Positions 38,646 through 47,632 of a DNA stretch of 64,000 bases are shown piece by piece (position 1 is the first letter of the stretch; each line of letters opens with the position of its first letter). The translations under genes were made by a program, and so were the position numbers. Origin of the DNA: Proteobacteria bacterium ST_bin11 (lineage in GTDB: Bacteria > Pseudomonadota > Gammaproteobacteria > Methylococcales > Methylomonadaceae); the NCBI GenBank assembly GCA_002083615.1, contig MSXO01000002.1, positions 62,001 to 126,000 on the forward strand, given 5' to 3'. The notes below the pieces were generated by a model. The model did no database searches and had not been told where the DNA came from. It saw nothing but the letters and a program-made list of their open reading frames with translations.

Positions 38646-39461
38646 ATGAAGATCAGCATAGGTTATGAACTGATTTACGATTGCCCCCAGCCGACACCCA
38701 TGCTCTTGACGCTGAGTGTGCACTTTACCAGAGCCTCAGACATGGTTGTGCCCGACTATTTGATCACCAATCCGGTAATCCCTATCCGGCCTTACCGCGA
38801 TGGTTACGGCAACTGGTGCAGCCGCATCGTCGCACCCAGGGGGCGGTTGACCTTATCGACCCGGGGCGTGGTCAGAGACAGTGGCCAACCCGATCGGCTA
38901 TTTTCATTTGCTAGACAAACACCGGTGGAACGCTTGCCGGATGATACCTTGATATTTCTGTTGGGTAGCCGCTATTGCGAAACAGATCGTTTGTCCGCTG
39001 TCGCCTGGCAGCTGTTTGAACATGCGCCCACTGGTTGGGCACGCGTGCAGGCAATATGCGACTATGTCAACCAACACATTGAATTTGGTTACCAACATGC
39101 CCGGTTCACTAAAACCGCGTGGGAGGCCTATCAGGAGCGAACCGGAGTGTGTCGCGACTTCGCGCATTTAGCCATCGCCTTATGCCGCTGTATGAATATC
39201 CCAGCGCGATACTGCACGGGCTATCTGGGCGACATTGGCATGGCACCACCCTACGGGGCGATGGATTTTGCCGGTTGGTTTGAAGCCTACTTGGACGGCA
39301 GTTGGTACACCTTCGACGCCCGCAATAATATTCCTCGTATCGGCAGGGTGCTAATCGCCCGTGGGCGCGATGCCGCTGATGTGCCGATCAGTTGCAGTTT
39401 TGGTCCCAACACCCTGATTAGCTTTCAAGTATTTACCGATGAAGTGGCCGAATTGGTTTAG
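38646..39461 (+). CDS. Transglutaminase-like protein, catalytic His not evident
   Basis: 271 residues. The N-terminal beta domain (about 1-90) of bacterial transglutaminase-like proteins is followed by the papain-fold core. The nucleophile is Cys169 in RTGVCRDFAHLAIALCR, and Asp224 lies in WYTFDARNN. The position that is His in the classical HAW block reads Ala-Gly-Trp here (FAGWFEAYLDG, 208-218). That may be a feature of this subfamily or loss of activity. The start has a GGAG site; the frame upstream to 38601 is less likely. Third gene of the Anbu set, 59 bp after the amidohydrolase. Confidence 0.88.
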   Translation: MKISIGYELIYDCPQPTPMLLTLSVHFTRASDMVVPDYLITNPVIPIRPYRDGYGNWCSRIVAPRGRLTLSTRGVVRDSGQPDRLFSFARQTPVERLPDDTLIFLLGSRYCETDRLSAVAWQLFEHAPTGWARVQAICDYVNQHIEFGYQHARFTKTAWEAYQERTGVCRDFAHLAIALCRCMNIPARYCTGYLGDIGMAPPYGAMDFAGWFEAYLDGSWYTFDARNNIPRIGRVLIARGRDAADVPISCSFGPNTLISFQVFTDEVAELV

Positions 39462-39580
39462 ATCTGCTAGATATGGGTGTTTGAACACTTAGTCAAACTG
39501 GCGCGTGGCTAGTTTCACAAGACTGGGGCGGGGCCAAACCAACCCCAAATCATGGTGGTTGGTTAGGCAACTGGCTGGGA

Positions 39581-40024
39581 CTAGGCCAGCACGACGTCCA
39601 AGAGGCTAGCCAAGGTCCGCATATGGCGTTGTTGAGCAGGCAGTAGTTTCGTTTCGATTAAACTGCGGGCCTCGGTCGGTAATTCATGATCTTGCAAGGC
39701 TTTTTCATACTCTTCCAAGCCGGTTAATTCACCCTCGCGTAAAGCCTTCAGTGCCGCTTGCTTGCCTAGTAAATTGGCGCAGACGATCACTATTTGCGCC
39801 CAAGTCCCCCACGCGCCCGAGTCTTGCACGACGGTCCCGCCCAATTGGTTAATTTTGTTCTGCAGGCTGAAAACAGCCGCTTTGTGTTCTTCAAATGAGC
39901 ACATTAAGACGTCCATTTCGCCCATGGCGGTCTCTTTCCGAAATTTGTTCAACGCCTGTTGGTAGGCTGCTACGGCGGATAATTCATTTTGTAGCAGGCT
40001 ATTGATTAGTTGTATGTAAGACAT
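39581..40024 (-). CDS. DUF2383/PA2169-type ferritin-like four-helix protein
   Basis: 147 residues, all helical. It begins with YIQLINSLLQNELSAVAAYQQAL, which has a Glu in a ferritin-like helix, and has a second helix with FEEHKAAVFSLQNKI. It matches the DUF2383 type of small stress proteins. Whether it binds iron is unclear: several Glu and His are placed as in ferritin-like folds. Motif copy C lies 94 bp upstream in the same orientation. It is convergent with the transglutaminase-like gene. Confidence 0.82.
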   Translation of the reverse strand: MSYIQLINSLLQNELSAVAAYQQALNKFRKETAMGEMDVLMCSFEEHKAAVFSLQNKINQLGGTVVQDSGAWGTWAQIVIVCANLLGKQAALKALREGELTGLEEYEKALQDHELPTEARSLIETKLLPAQQRHMRTLASLLDVVLA

Positions 40025-40118
40025 AATAAAACTCCCAGATGATGGGTTTCGGGATGATTAACAAAGAGTCAGTCATTTGATTGTGTCGGCGCTTATTTAA
40101 TAACAAAGGCGAGTAAAA

Positions 40119-40137
40119 GTCGGTACGCTGCCGCACA
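40119..40137 (-). promoter_or_regulatory. 19-bp regulatory motif, copy C
   Basis: Reads TGTGCGGCAGCGTACCGAC on the minus strand, then TTTT. Lies 94 bp upstream of the DUF2383 gene in the same orientation, in the gap behind the Crp/Fnr gene. Confidence 0.7.
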
Positions 40138-40163
40138 GCGCTAGCCGGAATAGCTGACGCTAT

Positions 40164-40991
40164 TCAGCTAACGGCCTTAGTCAGCTTGTGATTGTCCGAG
40201 GGGTGTTTTGATGATTTGTCTGAAACCCTGGGTATTGGTTCGCCAAGCGTTTCGGAAGCCTGTGCCAAATTAGGGATCAGCCTGGCAAATTCAGTGTGTA
40301 TCACCTGGTAGCACTCGCAAGCTTGCGCTTCCAAACCAGCGCGCTTCCCAACATTTATATGCCCTCTGCTGTAACTAATCAGGCCTTTTTGCTGCAGCTT
40401 ACCGGCAGCATCGGTGATACTTTCCCTGCGCACGCCCAGCATATTGGCGATGTGATCATGGGTTACTCGTATCTCGTTCGATGAACATCGATCAAGATTC
40501 AGAAGCAACCAGCGACAAAGCTGTTGATAAATCGAGTGGTGGCGATTGCATGCCGCAGTTTGCGCAATTTGGGTAATCAATGCCTGTAAGTAAAGCAGCA
40601 ACAACTTGAATAGTGCTTTATCGGCACTGCTTTCGTCCCCAGATTCGAACTCTTTTATGAACAATTGTCGCCGTAACCTATATGCGTATCCCGCTCTGCT
40701 GACCACGGCTTGATGCGGCATGGTGCGTCCGTCCGTAAATAGACCGAGGCCAATAAAACCCTCGTTACCGACCATGGCAAGTTCGCTTGAGGCCCCATCC
40801 TCTACCACGTAAATATTGGACACCACGCTTGTGGTTGGGAAATAAGCGTAACGCAATTCGCTTCCTGGTTCGTATAACACATCGCCGTTCGGCATGTGAA
40901 TGAGTTCCAGGTAGGGCAACAGGCGTTTGTAAGTTTCTTCTGGCAACGCACCTAAGAGTAAATTCTGACTGGGGCTATTTGAATCGGTCAT
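40164..40991 (-). CDS. Crp/Fnr-family transcription regulator
   Basis: 275 residues. The N-terminal cyclic-nucleotide-binding-type beta barrel (about 20-150, with GDVLYEPGSELRYAYFPTTS) is followed by a dimer helix. A winged helix-turn-helix has recognition region VTHDHIANMLGVRRESITDA (about 198-217). It has no Cys cluster for an FNR-type iron-sulfur centre. The extended C-terminus is rich in Ser and Lys. It lies among genes carrying the 19-bp motif and is a candidate for the factor that binds it, but the motif is not clearly present at its own promoter. Confidence 0.9.
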   Translation of the reverse strand: MTDSNSPSQNLLLGALPEETYKRLLPYLELIHMPNGDVLYEPGSELRYAYFPTTSVVSNIYVVEDGASSELAMVGNEGFIGLGLFTDGRTMPHQAVVSRAGYAYRLRRQLFIKEFESGDESSADKALFKLLLLYLQALITQIAQTAACNRHHSIYQQLCRWLLLNLDRCSSNEIRVTHDHIANMLGVRRESITDAAGKLQQKGLISYSRGHINVGKRAGLEAQACECYQVIHTEFARLIPNLAQASETLGEPIPRVSDKSSKHPSDNHKLTKAVS

Positions 40992-41160
40992 ACGCAGTCT
41001 CCATCTGTTTTCTTGGCTTAGTGGCCTCTGGTGTCGAGGTCAAAATCCTACTGTTAAAAATGTTCGCAAGTGGGGCGTGAAGGGGTATCTCGGGTTTGAT
41101 GGGTTGGAAGACGGCCAAATCTGGCTGAGTGGACCGGTTGATTGCTTCTGCCTAAATCAT

Positions 41161-41352
41161 TTAAAAGGACTGTGGTTTATGGCCTTTTTTGATTTTCTCT
41201 CTGCAATTGCCGAGCTTACTTTCCAATTTGTCCGGCCTTTTCCGCGAGCATCTTTCCGGTTCCAACTCACCTAAACCTGAGACATAAGCGCCGGTATCTT
41301 TAAGCTCAAATTCGGTGGCCTGAGTTAGGTATTCCAGCTTTTCTTTATTCAT
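41161..41352 (-). CDS. Small charged protein, 63 residues, unknown
   Basis: Begins MNKEKLEYLTQATEFELKD and is rich in Lys, Glu and Arg, with no signal or membrane segment. I do not recognise a family. It is called as a gene because a CAGGGAAACG site precedes the ATG and motif copy E lies 90 bp upstream in the same orientation, the spacing seen at CsbD and DUF2383. An in-frame start at 41397 would add 15 hydrophobic residues that resemble nothing. Confidence 0.6.
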   Translation of the reverse strand: MNKEKLEYLTQATEFELKDTGAYVSGLGELEPERCSRKRPDKLESKLGNCREKIKKGHKPQSF

Positions 41353-41442
41353 AACGTTTCCCTGAAAATGAGTAATAGTCACTAAAGCGAGGAGCACCAG
41401 GTTTTGGTGCTATGCAAAACTTTACAAATAAAAAGGGAATTG

Positions 41443-41461
41443 ATCGGTGCGCTAGCACACA
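41443..41461 (-). promoter_or_regulatory. 19-bp regulatory motif, copy E
   Basis: Reads TGTGTGCTAGCGCACCGAT on the minus strand; 18 of 19 identical to the copy before ompA at 58922. Lies 90 bp upstream of the 63-residue protein gene. Confidence 0.7.
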
Positions 41462-41599
41462 CAGAGTTAGCACCAAAACGAAGAAATGTTTTAGGGTTTG
41501 CTAGACGTATTTCGTAAGGTTCACTTGCGTATCGACGCATAAACACCTGGAATTCCAGCGATTGAACTCACCTCGAATCGGGTTGGTGGCGCCTAAGTT

Positions 41600-41970
41600 T
41601 TGCTGGATTTGTTTAATCAAGTCCCCAATGTAGAAAGTATCGAATCCGTCAGCGGTGATAGTGCGTATGGCTCCCAAAAGAGTCTTACCGCTAATGCCGA
41701 AGGAAATGCCGAGGCGATTATCCCCGTGCGTAAGAATGGGAAACCTTGGCAAGAAAGTAGCGCCAGAAATAAAACACTGCCTGCTACCAAAAGGCTAGGC
41801 AGAGCCATCTGCTAAGAATTGGGCGGCTACCAGTGCGGAAGTCTGGCGAAAACCACAATGGGTTGCTCAAGCTTTGGGAGAACGGGTCAACGCGCGACGC
41901 TTTAACTGCCAACTTGCCGAACTGCCAATTCGGGCAGCGCTGTTGAATCGGTTTACGCATCCGGATAACT
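41600..41970 (+). pseudogene. IS5-family transposase relic (C-terminal part)
   Basis: Plus-strand translation gives ESVSGDSAYGSQKS, AIIPVRKNGKPWQE, RNKTLPATKRLGRAI, then a stop. After that come GYQCGSL, KTTMGC, and in another frame ALGERVNARRFNCQLAEL and RAALLNRFTH. This matches the last third of IS5-type DDE transposases, in the usual block order. One stop and at least one frameshift make it dead. No inverted ends are identified. Upstream (41464-41600) nothing further is recognised. Confidence 0.8.
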
Positions 41971-42099
41971 CTGATTACGTGAGCTATAGCCCAGTTCCGT
42001 CAAGGGCGGTCTGCGGTAAGGGGAAGTTTGCTTGATCGATTATTTATGCAACAAAGCCCTTAAAAAATGGATAAACACACTTTATTTTCGCTGCACTAT

Positions 42100-42873
42100 T
42101 TATCGATCTGGATTCTCTAATAGTCGCAAAACGGCATCAGTTAAGTGTTGATAATCTTCAGTCGCACGGGTCTTGGGAGCGTAATAGCGCACCGGCTGAC
42201 CAACGGAAAATGATTCGGCGACGCGAATGTCATTTCGTATGCCGGGCAGCATGCGGGTGGCGCCAAATTGACTGGAAATGGCGTTGGCTACTTTTTTATG
42301 TTGGCCAATACGCGCCGCTAGCATCACCGGCACATAAGCGATTAGCACCCGAACGCCCTCATTCGCACGATGGCTGCCCACTTTGAATAGCACGCGGGCC
42401 AATTGCTTGACGCCTTCACCAGCCAAAAAATGTGGCAAAAACGGCACCAGTACGCGATCCGCGGCATAGAGTGCGTTTAACAATAGGATGTCCAGCGACG
42501 GCGGGGTGTCCAAGATCAAAATGTCGTAACGAGCCCCCAACGCTTCGTCAAGCAAGGCGCTGCGCAATCGAAACTCATCGTTCCCGGCGGCGCCATGTTC
42601 GAATAAGGGGTCTGCCGGTATTAGGTCAAGGTTACTCCAGCGACTGTGTTTGATGGCTGTTGTCAGATTATGTTGTCCGGCGAAAAATCCGTGCACAGTT
42701 GCATCGGTCTTGCTCAATTTTATCCCCAGACCCAAAGCGCAATGGTTTTGCGTATCCAGATCGATCAGCAACACGCGCGAACCACGCTCGGCAAACTCGG
42801 CGGCCAAATTCACGGCAGTAGCGGTTTTGCCGGAACCGCCCTTACGATTTGTCACTACCAAAATATGAGCCAT
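42100..42873 (-). CDS. ParA-family ATPase of the chemosensory operon
   Basis: 257 residues. The deviant Walker A KGGSGKTATAVNLA starts at about residue 10, with signature Asp in LLIDLDTQNHCALG and Walker B ILDTPPSLD. No ParB or centromere site is visible, and it is the last gene of the chemosensory operon (5-bp gap from the receptor gene). ParA-like ATPases in such operons (ParC type) place receptor arrays at the cell pole or midcell. That role is inferred here. Confidence 0.9.
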   Translation of the reverse strand: MAHILVVTNRKGGSGKTATAVNLAAEFAERGSRVLLIDLDTQNHCALGLGIKLSKTDATVHGFFAGQHNLTTAIKHSRWSNLDLIPADPLFEHGAAGNDEFRLRSALLDEALGARYDILILDTPPSLDILLLNALYAADRVLVPFLPHFLAGEGVKQLARVLFKVGSHRANEGVRVLIAYVPVMLAARIGQHKKVANAISSQFGATRMLPGIRNDIRVAESFSVGQPVRYYAPKTRATEDYQHLTDAVLRLLENPDR

Positions 42874-42878
42874 GACAG

Positions 42879-44219
42879 CTAAAACAACTCGATCTGAGGT
42901 CTACCGCCATCCGTATTTGATGGTTCTCCGGTCATCGCACTGTGAATATCCCGTTGGCTATTCATCACGTACCGATCAAGGTGGCCGTCCATGCGTTCTT
43001 TTAGGGTAAGGGTTAAATGACCATCCCAATCGGTTTCTACAGAGCGATGGGCTAGGTCCGATAAATGCTCGTCCAGTTCGCCTATTCCAAATTGCACCTG
43101 TTCCACGCGTTGTCGCAACACATCCTGAAACTGCAAATGACCCAGTGCTTCGGATAAGCGATGAATAGCTTCCTTATTGCCGGCATCAACAGACACAATC
43201 ACATCCAATAACATGCTGCTGCCTTGATTGAAACGACTTTCGACGCCAGACAGATCATGAATGATTTTGTTTAAATCGGATGTGGATTCGTGGCTGTTCA
43301 GCGCTTCATTTGCAGCCGCCAACTCCGCTTCAGCACCTTGAGTCGCCAAACGGATTTTCTGTTCGATATTGGCCGCCGCTTCGGCGGTTTGGGTGGAGAG
43401 CTTGCGCACTTCATCGGCCACCACTGAAAAACCACGACCAGCATCCCCGGCGCGGGCGGCTTCGATGGCCGCATTAAGGGCTAACAGATTGGTCTGGTTC
43501 GCGATTTTGGAAATAACCCCGACCAACGGCGAAAGCTCAACCACTTGGTTGGCCAATGACTGAATACGATGCAGATTTACGCTTAGTTCCTGCATTTGCT
43601 TACCAACATGGGAACTGAGAATGCTGATCACGTCCTTATTGTGAGCGGTTTGTTCGCGGATAATCTCGGTCAACATCATGCCGTTATTCATCGATTCAGT
43701 GATGCGGTCCACTTGTCCGGCCGACACAGCATGCACCTTGTTCAAACAATCGATTACTGCGATGACCCCGACTTCAGTATCTTTTAGCGCGCCATCTAAC
43801 TGTTGCCGCATCAGCCCAAGATACGGAGAGGCATGGTGTATTTCTTCGGTTAAGGCTTGCAAATTGCTTTTTTTAATATCAATACGGTAATCCCTGGTTT
43901 GAATCGATCCTCGAATCCATTTAAGCTCTTGTTTTATGAAGGGAAAAATAGCAAAAGTCGATAAGGCAATGTAGGAGACTATCGAGACTAGCGCGCCTAG
44001 CGTTATTTCAACGCCATCGCTTAAGCCCAGCGGTTCAATCCACACATCGTGTAGCCAGGGTAAAACGATCAACACCAGGAGAAAAATAACCGCTCCGGCA
44101 GAGATCATCGCGCCGACGATACGCCTGATAAAACCCGGGGTGGGAAACCCATCGACGACCCCTACACCTAAGTTAGGACAACTCAGGCATGCATTCGCAG
44201 ACTCAATCTTTGAGCTCAT
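42879..44219 (-). CDS. Methyl-accepting chemotaxis protein, membrane-bound
   Basis: 446 residues. The N-terminal tail (with CLSCPNLGVG) precedes two membrane helices (about 35-55 and 70-95) with almost no periplasmic loop, so the ligand is probably sensed in the membrane or cytoplasm, or signals come from partners. A long coiled coil follows, then the signalling tip (NLLALNAAIEAARAGDAGRGF SVVADEVRKL in two blocks). The C-terminal ~110 residues are unlike the usual CheR-tether and contain a further helical segment. It lies 8 bp after a CheY gene. Confidence 0.9.
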   Translation of the reverse strand: MSSKIESANACLSCPNLGVGVVDGFPTPGFIRRIVGAMISAGAVIFLLVLIVLPWLHDVWIEPLGLSDGVEITLGALVSIVSYIALSTFAIFPFIKQELKWIRGSIQTRDYRIDIKKSNLQALTEEIHHASPYLGLMRQQLDGALKDTEVGVIAVIDCLNKVHAVSAGQVDRITESMNNGMMLTEIIREQTAHNKDVISILSSHVGKQMQELSVNLHRIQSLANQVVELSPLVGVISKIANQTNLLALNAAIEAARAGDAGRGFSVVADEVRKLSTQTAEAAANIEQKIRLATQGAEAELAAANEALNSHESTSDLNKIIHDLSGVESRFNQGSSMLLDVIVSVDAGNKEAIHRLSEALGHLQFQDVLRQRVEQVQFGIGELDEHLSDLAHRSVETDWDGHLTLTLKERMDGHLDRYVMNSQRDIHSAMTGEPSNTDGGRPQIELF

Positions 44220-44227
44220 ATTTGCCT

Positions 44228-44602
44228 CTAAGAACCAGGTAACACCTGTTTGATAACTTTAATCAAATCCGCACCATCAATAGGCTTCACCAACCAGCCG
44301 GTGGCGCCGAGTTTTTTGCCTTCGTCGCGTTTGGCCGACTGGCTTTCGGTGGTCAGGGTTAGAATCGGCGTAAACCGAAAACCGGCTAAGGCCCGAACGT
44401 TTTGTATCAACTCCAGACCACCCATATTTGGCATATTGATGTCGGTGATGATCAGATCAGGTTTGGTCCCAGCCTTGAGTTTACTCAAGGCTTGCACGCC
44501 GTCGCCGGCGGTTTCCACCTTAAAGCCGTTCATCTCCAGGTTGGATTTTACGCTCATCAGCATGGTAGCGGAATCGTCTACAATCAGAATAGTTTTTGCC
44601 AT
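44228..44602 (-). CDS. cheY: CheY-type single-domain response regulator
   Basis: 124 residues. Acidic pair in ILIVDDSATM, phospho-acceptor Asp in ITDINMPNMGG, conserved Thr in LTLTTES and Lys in WLVKPIDG. I start at 44602; the frame reaches 44647 but would enter the upstream STAS-like gene. It is one of two CheY in the operon, and this one pairs with the membrane receptor and ParA half. Confidence 0.93.
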   Translation of the reverse strand: MAKTILIVDDSATMLMSVKSNLEMNGFKVETAGDGVQALSKLKAGTKPDLIITDINMPNMGGLELIQNVRALAGFRFTPILTLTTESQSAKRDEGKKLGATGWLVKPIDGADLIKVIKQVLPGS

Positions 44603-44624
44603 GACAGTTCTCTTTGGTTCAGTT

Positions 44625-44873
44625 TTAATGGTGTTCGGGCGTGCCAAGCGCCGACCTTAGCCAAGCGCTGAATTGCGTGTCGGCCGGCCAGGCGGTAATG
44701 GTCGGTCGGGCGGCCATTAACACCTGTAAATTGGCTGGGTGTAGATGTATACAAGCGGAGAAGTCGGCTTTAGCCGCGGTTTTTTTCTGCAACCACTCTA
44801 ACAGTGTCTCGGCTTCTTCGACGTTGACGACATCTTGAAAATAAATCTGGTTTTTCTTGAACTGGATGCCCAT
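44625..44873 (-). CDS. Small STAS-like protein in chemosensory operon
   Basis: 82 residues. The pattern FQDVVNVEEAETLLEWLQK then FSACIHLHPANLQVLMAARP resembles a short STAS domain (strand, helix, strand with a Ser-Ala switch loop, helix). The start overlaps the cheA stop (TAATG), so it is translationally coupled to CheA. A regulatory partner of CheA or the receptors is likely; the fold call is tentative. Confidence 0.7.
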   Translation of the reverse strand: MGIQFKKNQIYFQDVVNVEEAETLLEWLQKKTAAKADFSACIHLHPANLQVLMAARPTITAWPADTQFSAWLRSALGTPEHH

Positions 44874-47632
44874 TACAATAACTCCTTAACATTCAGCACC
44901 ATCAATACCGAACCGTCACCCATCAGTGCGGACCCGGCATAAGCTGAAATTTGCCCCAAAACGCCTGCCAGCGGCTTTAAAATGATGTCAACGGTTTCTC
45001 GGAAATCATCCACCAGTAAACCAACAGACTCATCGCCCAAGCGTACCACCAAGACGGCCAATTCATCGTCGTCATTGGTCAAGGGTGGGGCGGCAATATT
45101 CAACAGGCTATTGATGGACTTTAAGGGCACGATGCGACCGCGCAATACTGTGGCCAAGCTGTGCTTGATGGTGCGAACATTGGCGCGCGGTACCCTTACG
45201 GTTTCCACCACGCTATCCATCGGCACGCCGAACAATTGTGCATCCGACTCGATAATCATCACATTAGTCACCGCCATCGATAACGGCAACGACAATCTGA
45301 TCCGCGTGCCTTTGCCTTTTTCGCTATCCAGGGAAATGGCACCATTGACCTTCTCTACCGCCGTGCGCACCACATCCATGCCCACGCCGCGTCCGGACAG
45401 ATCGGAAATGACTTCCGCCGTTGAAAAGCCGGCGGCAAACACCAAATTGACGGCATCCTGATCGCTGATGCGCTCCAAGGCCGCTTCGTCAAGAATGCCT
45501 TTTTCATAGGCTTTACGCTTAACAATGTCCGGATCTATACCCTTGCCGTCGTCGATAATTTCGATAATCACCCGATCGGATTCCTGCGTGGCGCGGATAG
45601 TCAACGTGCCGGTAGCGGGTTTGCCAATGGCGCGACGCACCTCCGGCAACTCAAAACCGTGATCCAGACTGTTTCTGACGATATGCACCAAAGGATCGCC
45701 TAGCGATTCGATAATGTTTTTGTCGGCTTCCGTATCCTCGCCTTCCAGAATCAGGTTAATGTCCTTGCCCAATTTCCGCGCCGTATCTCGCACCAGACGC
45801 GGAAAGCGTTGAAACACAAAAGACACCGGCATCATCCGCACCTGCATGATGGCATCCTGCATTTCTTCGGCAATCCGATTGATTACGGCATACTGGGCTT
45901 TGATCTCGCGCGATAGTTCGCGAACTCCAAAAACCGCTTCGGCACGTCCGGCAAGATACGGCAAGGCGTTTTTTGAAACCACCATCTCGCCGATTAGGTT
46001 CATCAAGCGGTCGATTTTGACTTGGTCAACTTTGACGCTTTTGGCGCCGGTAACGGTCAGGTCTTCCGCGCGACGGCCAAACTTTATTTCACCGTCTGGA
46101 TCGGCAATCGGCACGCTCTGGCTTATCTCTTCGACTGGCTCGGACTTAGGCGCACTGACCGCCGCTTGTGGCTCGGCTTGCGCAGTGGCTGTGACTGACG
46201 CGCTAGATAATCGGCTGTCAAGCCAGCTTAATATGGCCTGGGCATCACCCGCTGCCAGCGCTTGTTCGCTAGCCAAGGCTAAGCTTGGCAATTGTTCGAC
46301 GGAGCCGCTGGCTGTCAGGCAAGCGGTTAACGAAGTGATTGCCGCCCGCATCCGGCCTTGTTCCCAAGGCTCAGTGATCGGTAACTGTAAGATTTGACGC
46401 TGGATGTCCAGTAAAGCCTGTACCGCCTGGTCAGGCTCTGGCCAGTCGGGTTTTGCTTCCTGGATTGTAACTTCCAAGGGCAATGGCACTTGATTTGGCT
46501 CCACTGAAGCCATCGGGCTTTGCAGCGGCACCTGGCCCGGTAATCCAAGCCAATTGGGTTGCTCCAGGTTACGCAGCGACTCGATTAGCGTCGCTAACAG
46601 CAATGGCTTATCTGGTTCGTGTTCCAATACCAGTAATAGCCAGCGCAAGGCCGAAGCAAACCACAAATCCGGACTAGACAGCTCCAACATGGTTTGCGCG
46701 GCGCGTTCTAGTCCCGGTAGATCATTTGCATCCAGTAGCTCCAAGGCATCGCCGACAAAGTCTTCATAGACCGGGCCACCGTTGGGATCGCCGGCGGGAA
46801 TGATCAAGGACCATGGCGACAATAGTTGACTGGTGATGCGATCCGCCATGTAACGGTAATATTCGTCAAGCTCAGCCTGAGATGCTGCAGTTAGGACATG
46901 AAAATCCAACACACACCGGTAGGCATCCATCTCTGCGAGTTTAGGCCAAGCTTCGCGGGCGACGATACCACCCCATATTAGGCCGGGCGTGTGGCGTGCT
47001 TGATAAAACGGATCTTCACCTTGAAAAAAGCATTGCTCGTCAGGGGTATATGCCAGCCAATGGAGTGACGTACCAGGCTGTCCCGAAGCATAGGCCGCCA
47101 TGCGCACCGCTTCTGGGATGTTGGCTAGAGCCTCTGGCGCATTTATCGGACAAACAGGCAAGCCAGTTGCTGTCTGATGACGCACGGGGATTTCGTCCTG
47201 GGTTTCAGCTTCAGCCTCAACTGGTGTGCTAAGCGGTTGCTGGTTAATGTTGACCATCAACTTTCTGAGGCTTTCGGTCAATCGCGCCGAATCGCTGGCA
47301 TAGCTGGCGCTAATAGCGCCGTTTTGCTCGATTTCGTCGCATAACATGCCGACAAAATCCATTGCATCCAATAGGCGATCGGCCAGTTCCTGAGAATAAC
47401 TGACTTGACCGTTGCGCACCGCATCCAGCAAGTCCTCACCAGCGTGCAATACCCGGGTCATTTCCGGAAACTCGAACAGACCGCTATTACCTTTCAAGGT
47501 GTGCACGAAGCGGAACAGTTCGGTCATTAACGCCACGTCGGCCGGGGCTTTTTCCAGTTGCATCAGCTTTTCAGCGATGCCCTGTAAAAAGTCGCGCGCT
47601 TCGGACAAGAATTGTTGCAGCAATGGGTTCAT
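44873..47632 (-). CDS. cheA: CheA-type chemotaxis histidine kinase
   Basis: 919 residues. The N-terminal Hpt domain has phospho-His44 in FVHTLKGNSG. A long middle region (about 150-520) holds an unassigned domain, partly alpha/beta (SLHWLAYTPDEQCFFQG), then a Pro/Ala-rich linker. The dimerisation helix pair follows (VDQVKIDRLMNLIGEMVVSK). The HATPase domain has HIVRNSLDHGFE, GRGVGMDVVRTAVEKVNG and GTRIRLSLPL, and the C-terminal CheW-like domain completes it. It has no receiver domain. The start overlaps the cheY stop by 4 bp. Confidence 0.95.
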   Translation of the reverse strand: MNPLLQQFLSEARDFLQGIAEKLMQLEKAPADVALMTELFRFVHTLKGNSGLFEFPEMTRVLHAGEDLLDAVRNGQVSYSQELADRLLDAMDFVGMLCDEIEQNGAISASYASDSARLTESLRKLMVNINQQPLSTPVEAEAETQDEIPVRHQTATGLPVCPINAPEALANIPEAVRMAAYASGQPGTSLHWLAYTPDEQCFFQGEDPFYQARHTPGLIWGGIVAREAWPKLAEMDAYRCVLDFHVLTAASQAELDEYYRYMADRITSQLLSPWSLIIPAGDPNGGPVYEDFVGDALELLDANDLPGLERAAQTMLELSSPDLWFASALRWLLLVLEHEPDKPLLLATLIESLRNLEQPNWLGLPGQVPLQSPMASVEPNQVPLPLEVTIQEAKPDWPEPDQAVQALLDIQRQILQLPITEPWEQGRMRAAITSLTACLTASGSVEQLPSLALASEQALAAGDAQAILSWLDSRLSSASVTATAQAEPQAAVSAPKSEPVEEISQSVPIADPDGEIKFGRRAEDLTVTGAKSVKVDQVKIDRLMNLIGEMVVSKNALPYLAGRAEAVFGVRELSREIKAQYAVINRIAEEMQDAIMQVRMMPVSFVFQRFPRLVRDTARKLGKDINLILEGEDTEADKNIIESLGDPLVHIVRNSLDHGFELPEVRRAIGKPATGTLTIRATQESDRVIIEIIDDGKGIDPDIVKRKAYEKGILDEAALERISDQDAVNLVFAAGFSTAEVISDLSGRGVGMDVVRTAVEKVNGAISLDSEKGKGTRIRLSLPLSMAVTNVMIIESDAQLFGVPMDSVVETVRVPRANVRTIKHSLATVLRGRIVPLKSINSLLNIAAPPLTNDDDELAVLVVRLGDESVGLLVDDFRETVDIILKPLAGVLGQISAYAGSALMGDGSVLMVLNVKELL

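Noticed and set aside
41056..41080. ATGTTCGCAAGTGGGGCG upstream of the Crp/Fnr gene
   Set aside because: Left half fits, right half does not, and it faces away from the gene; not enough for autoregulation.
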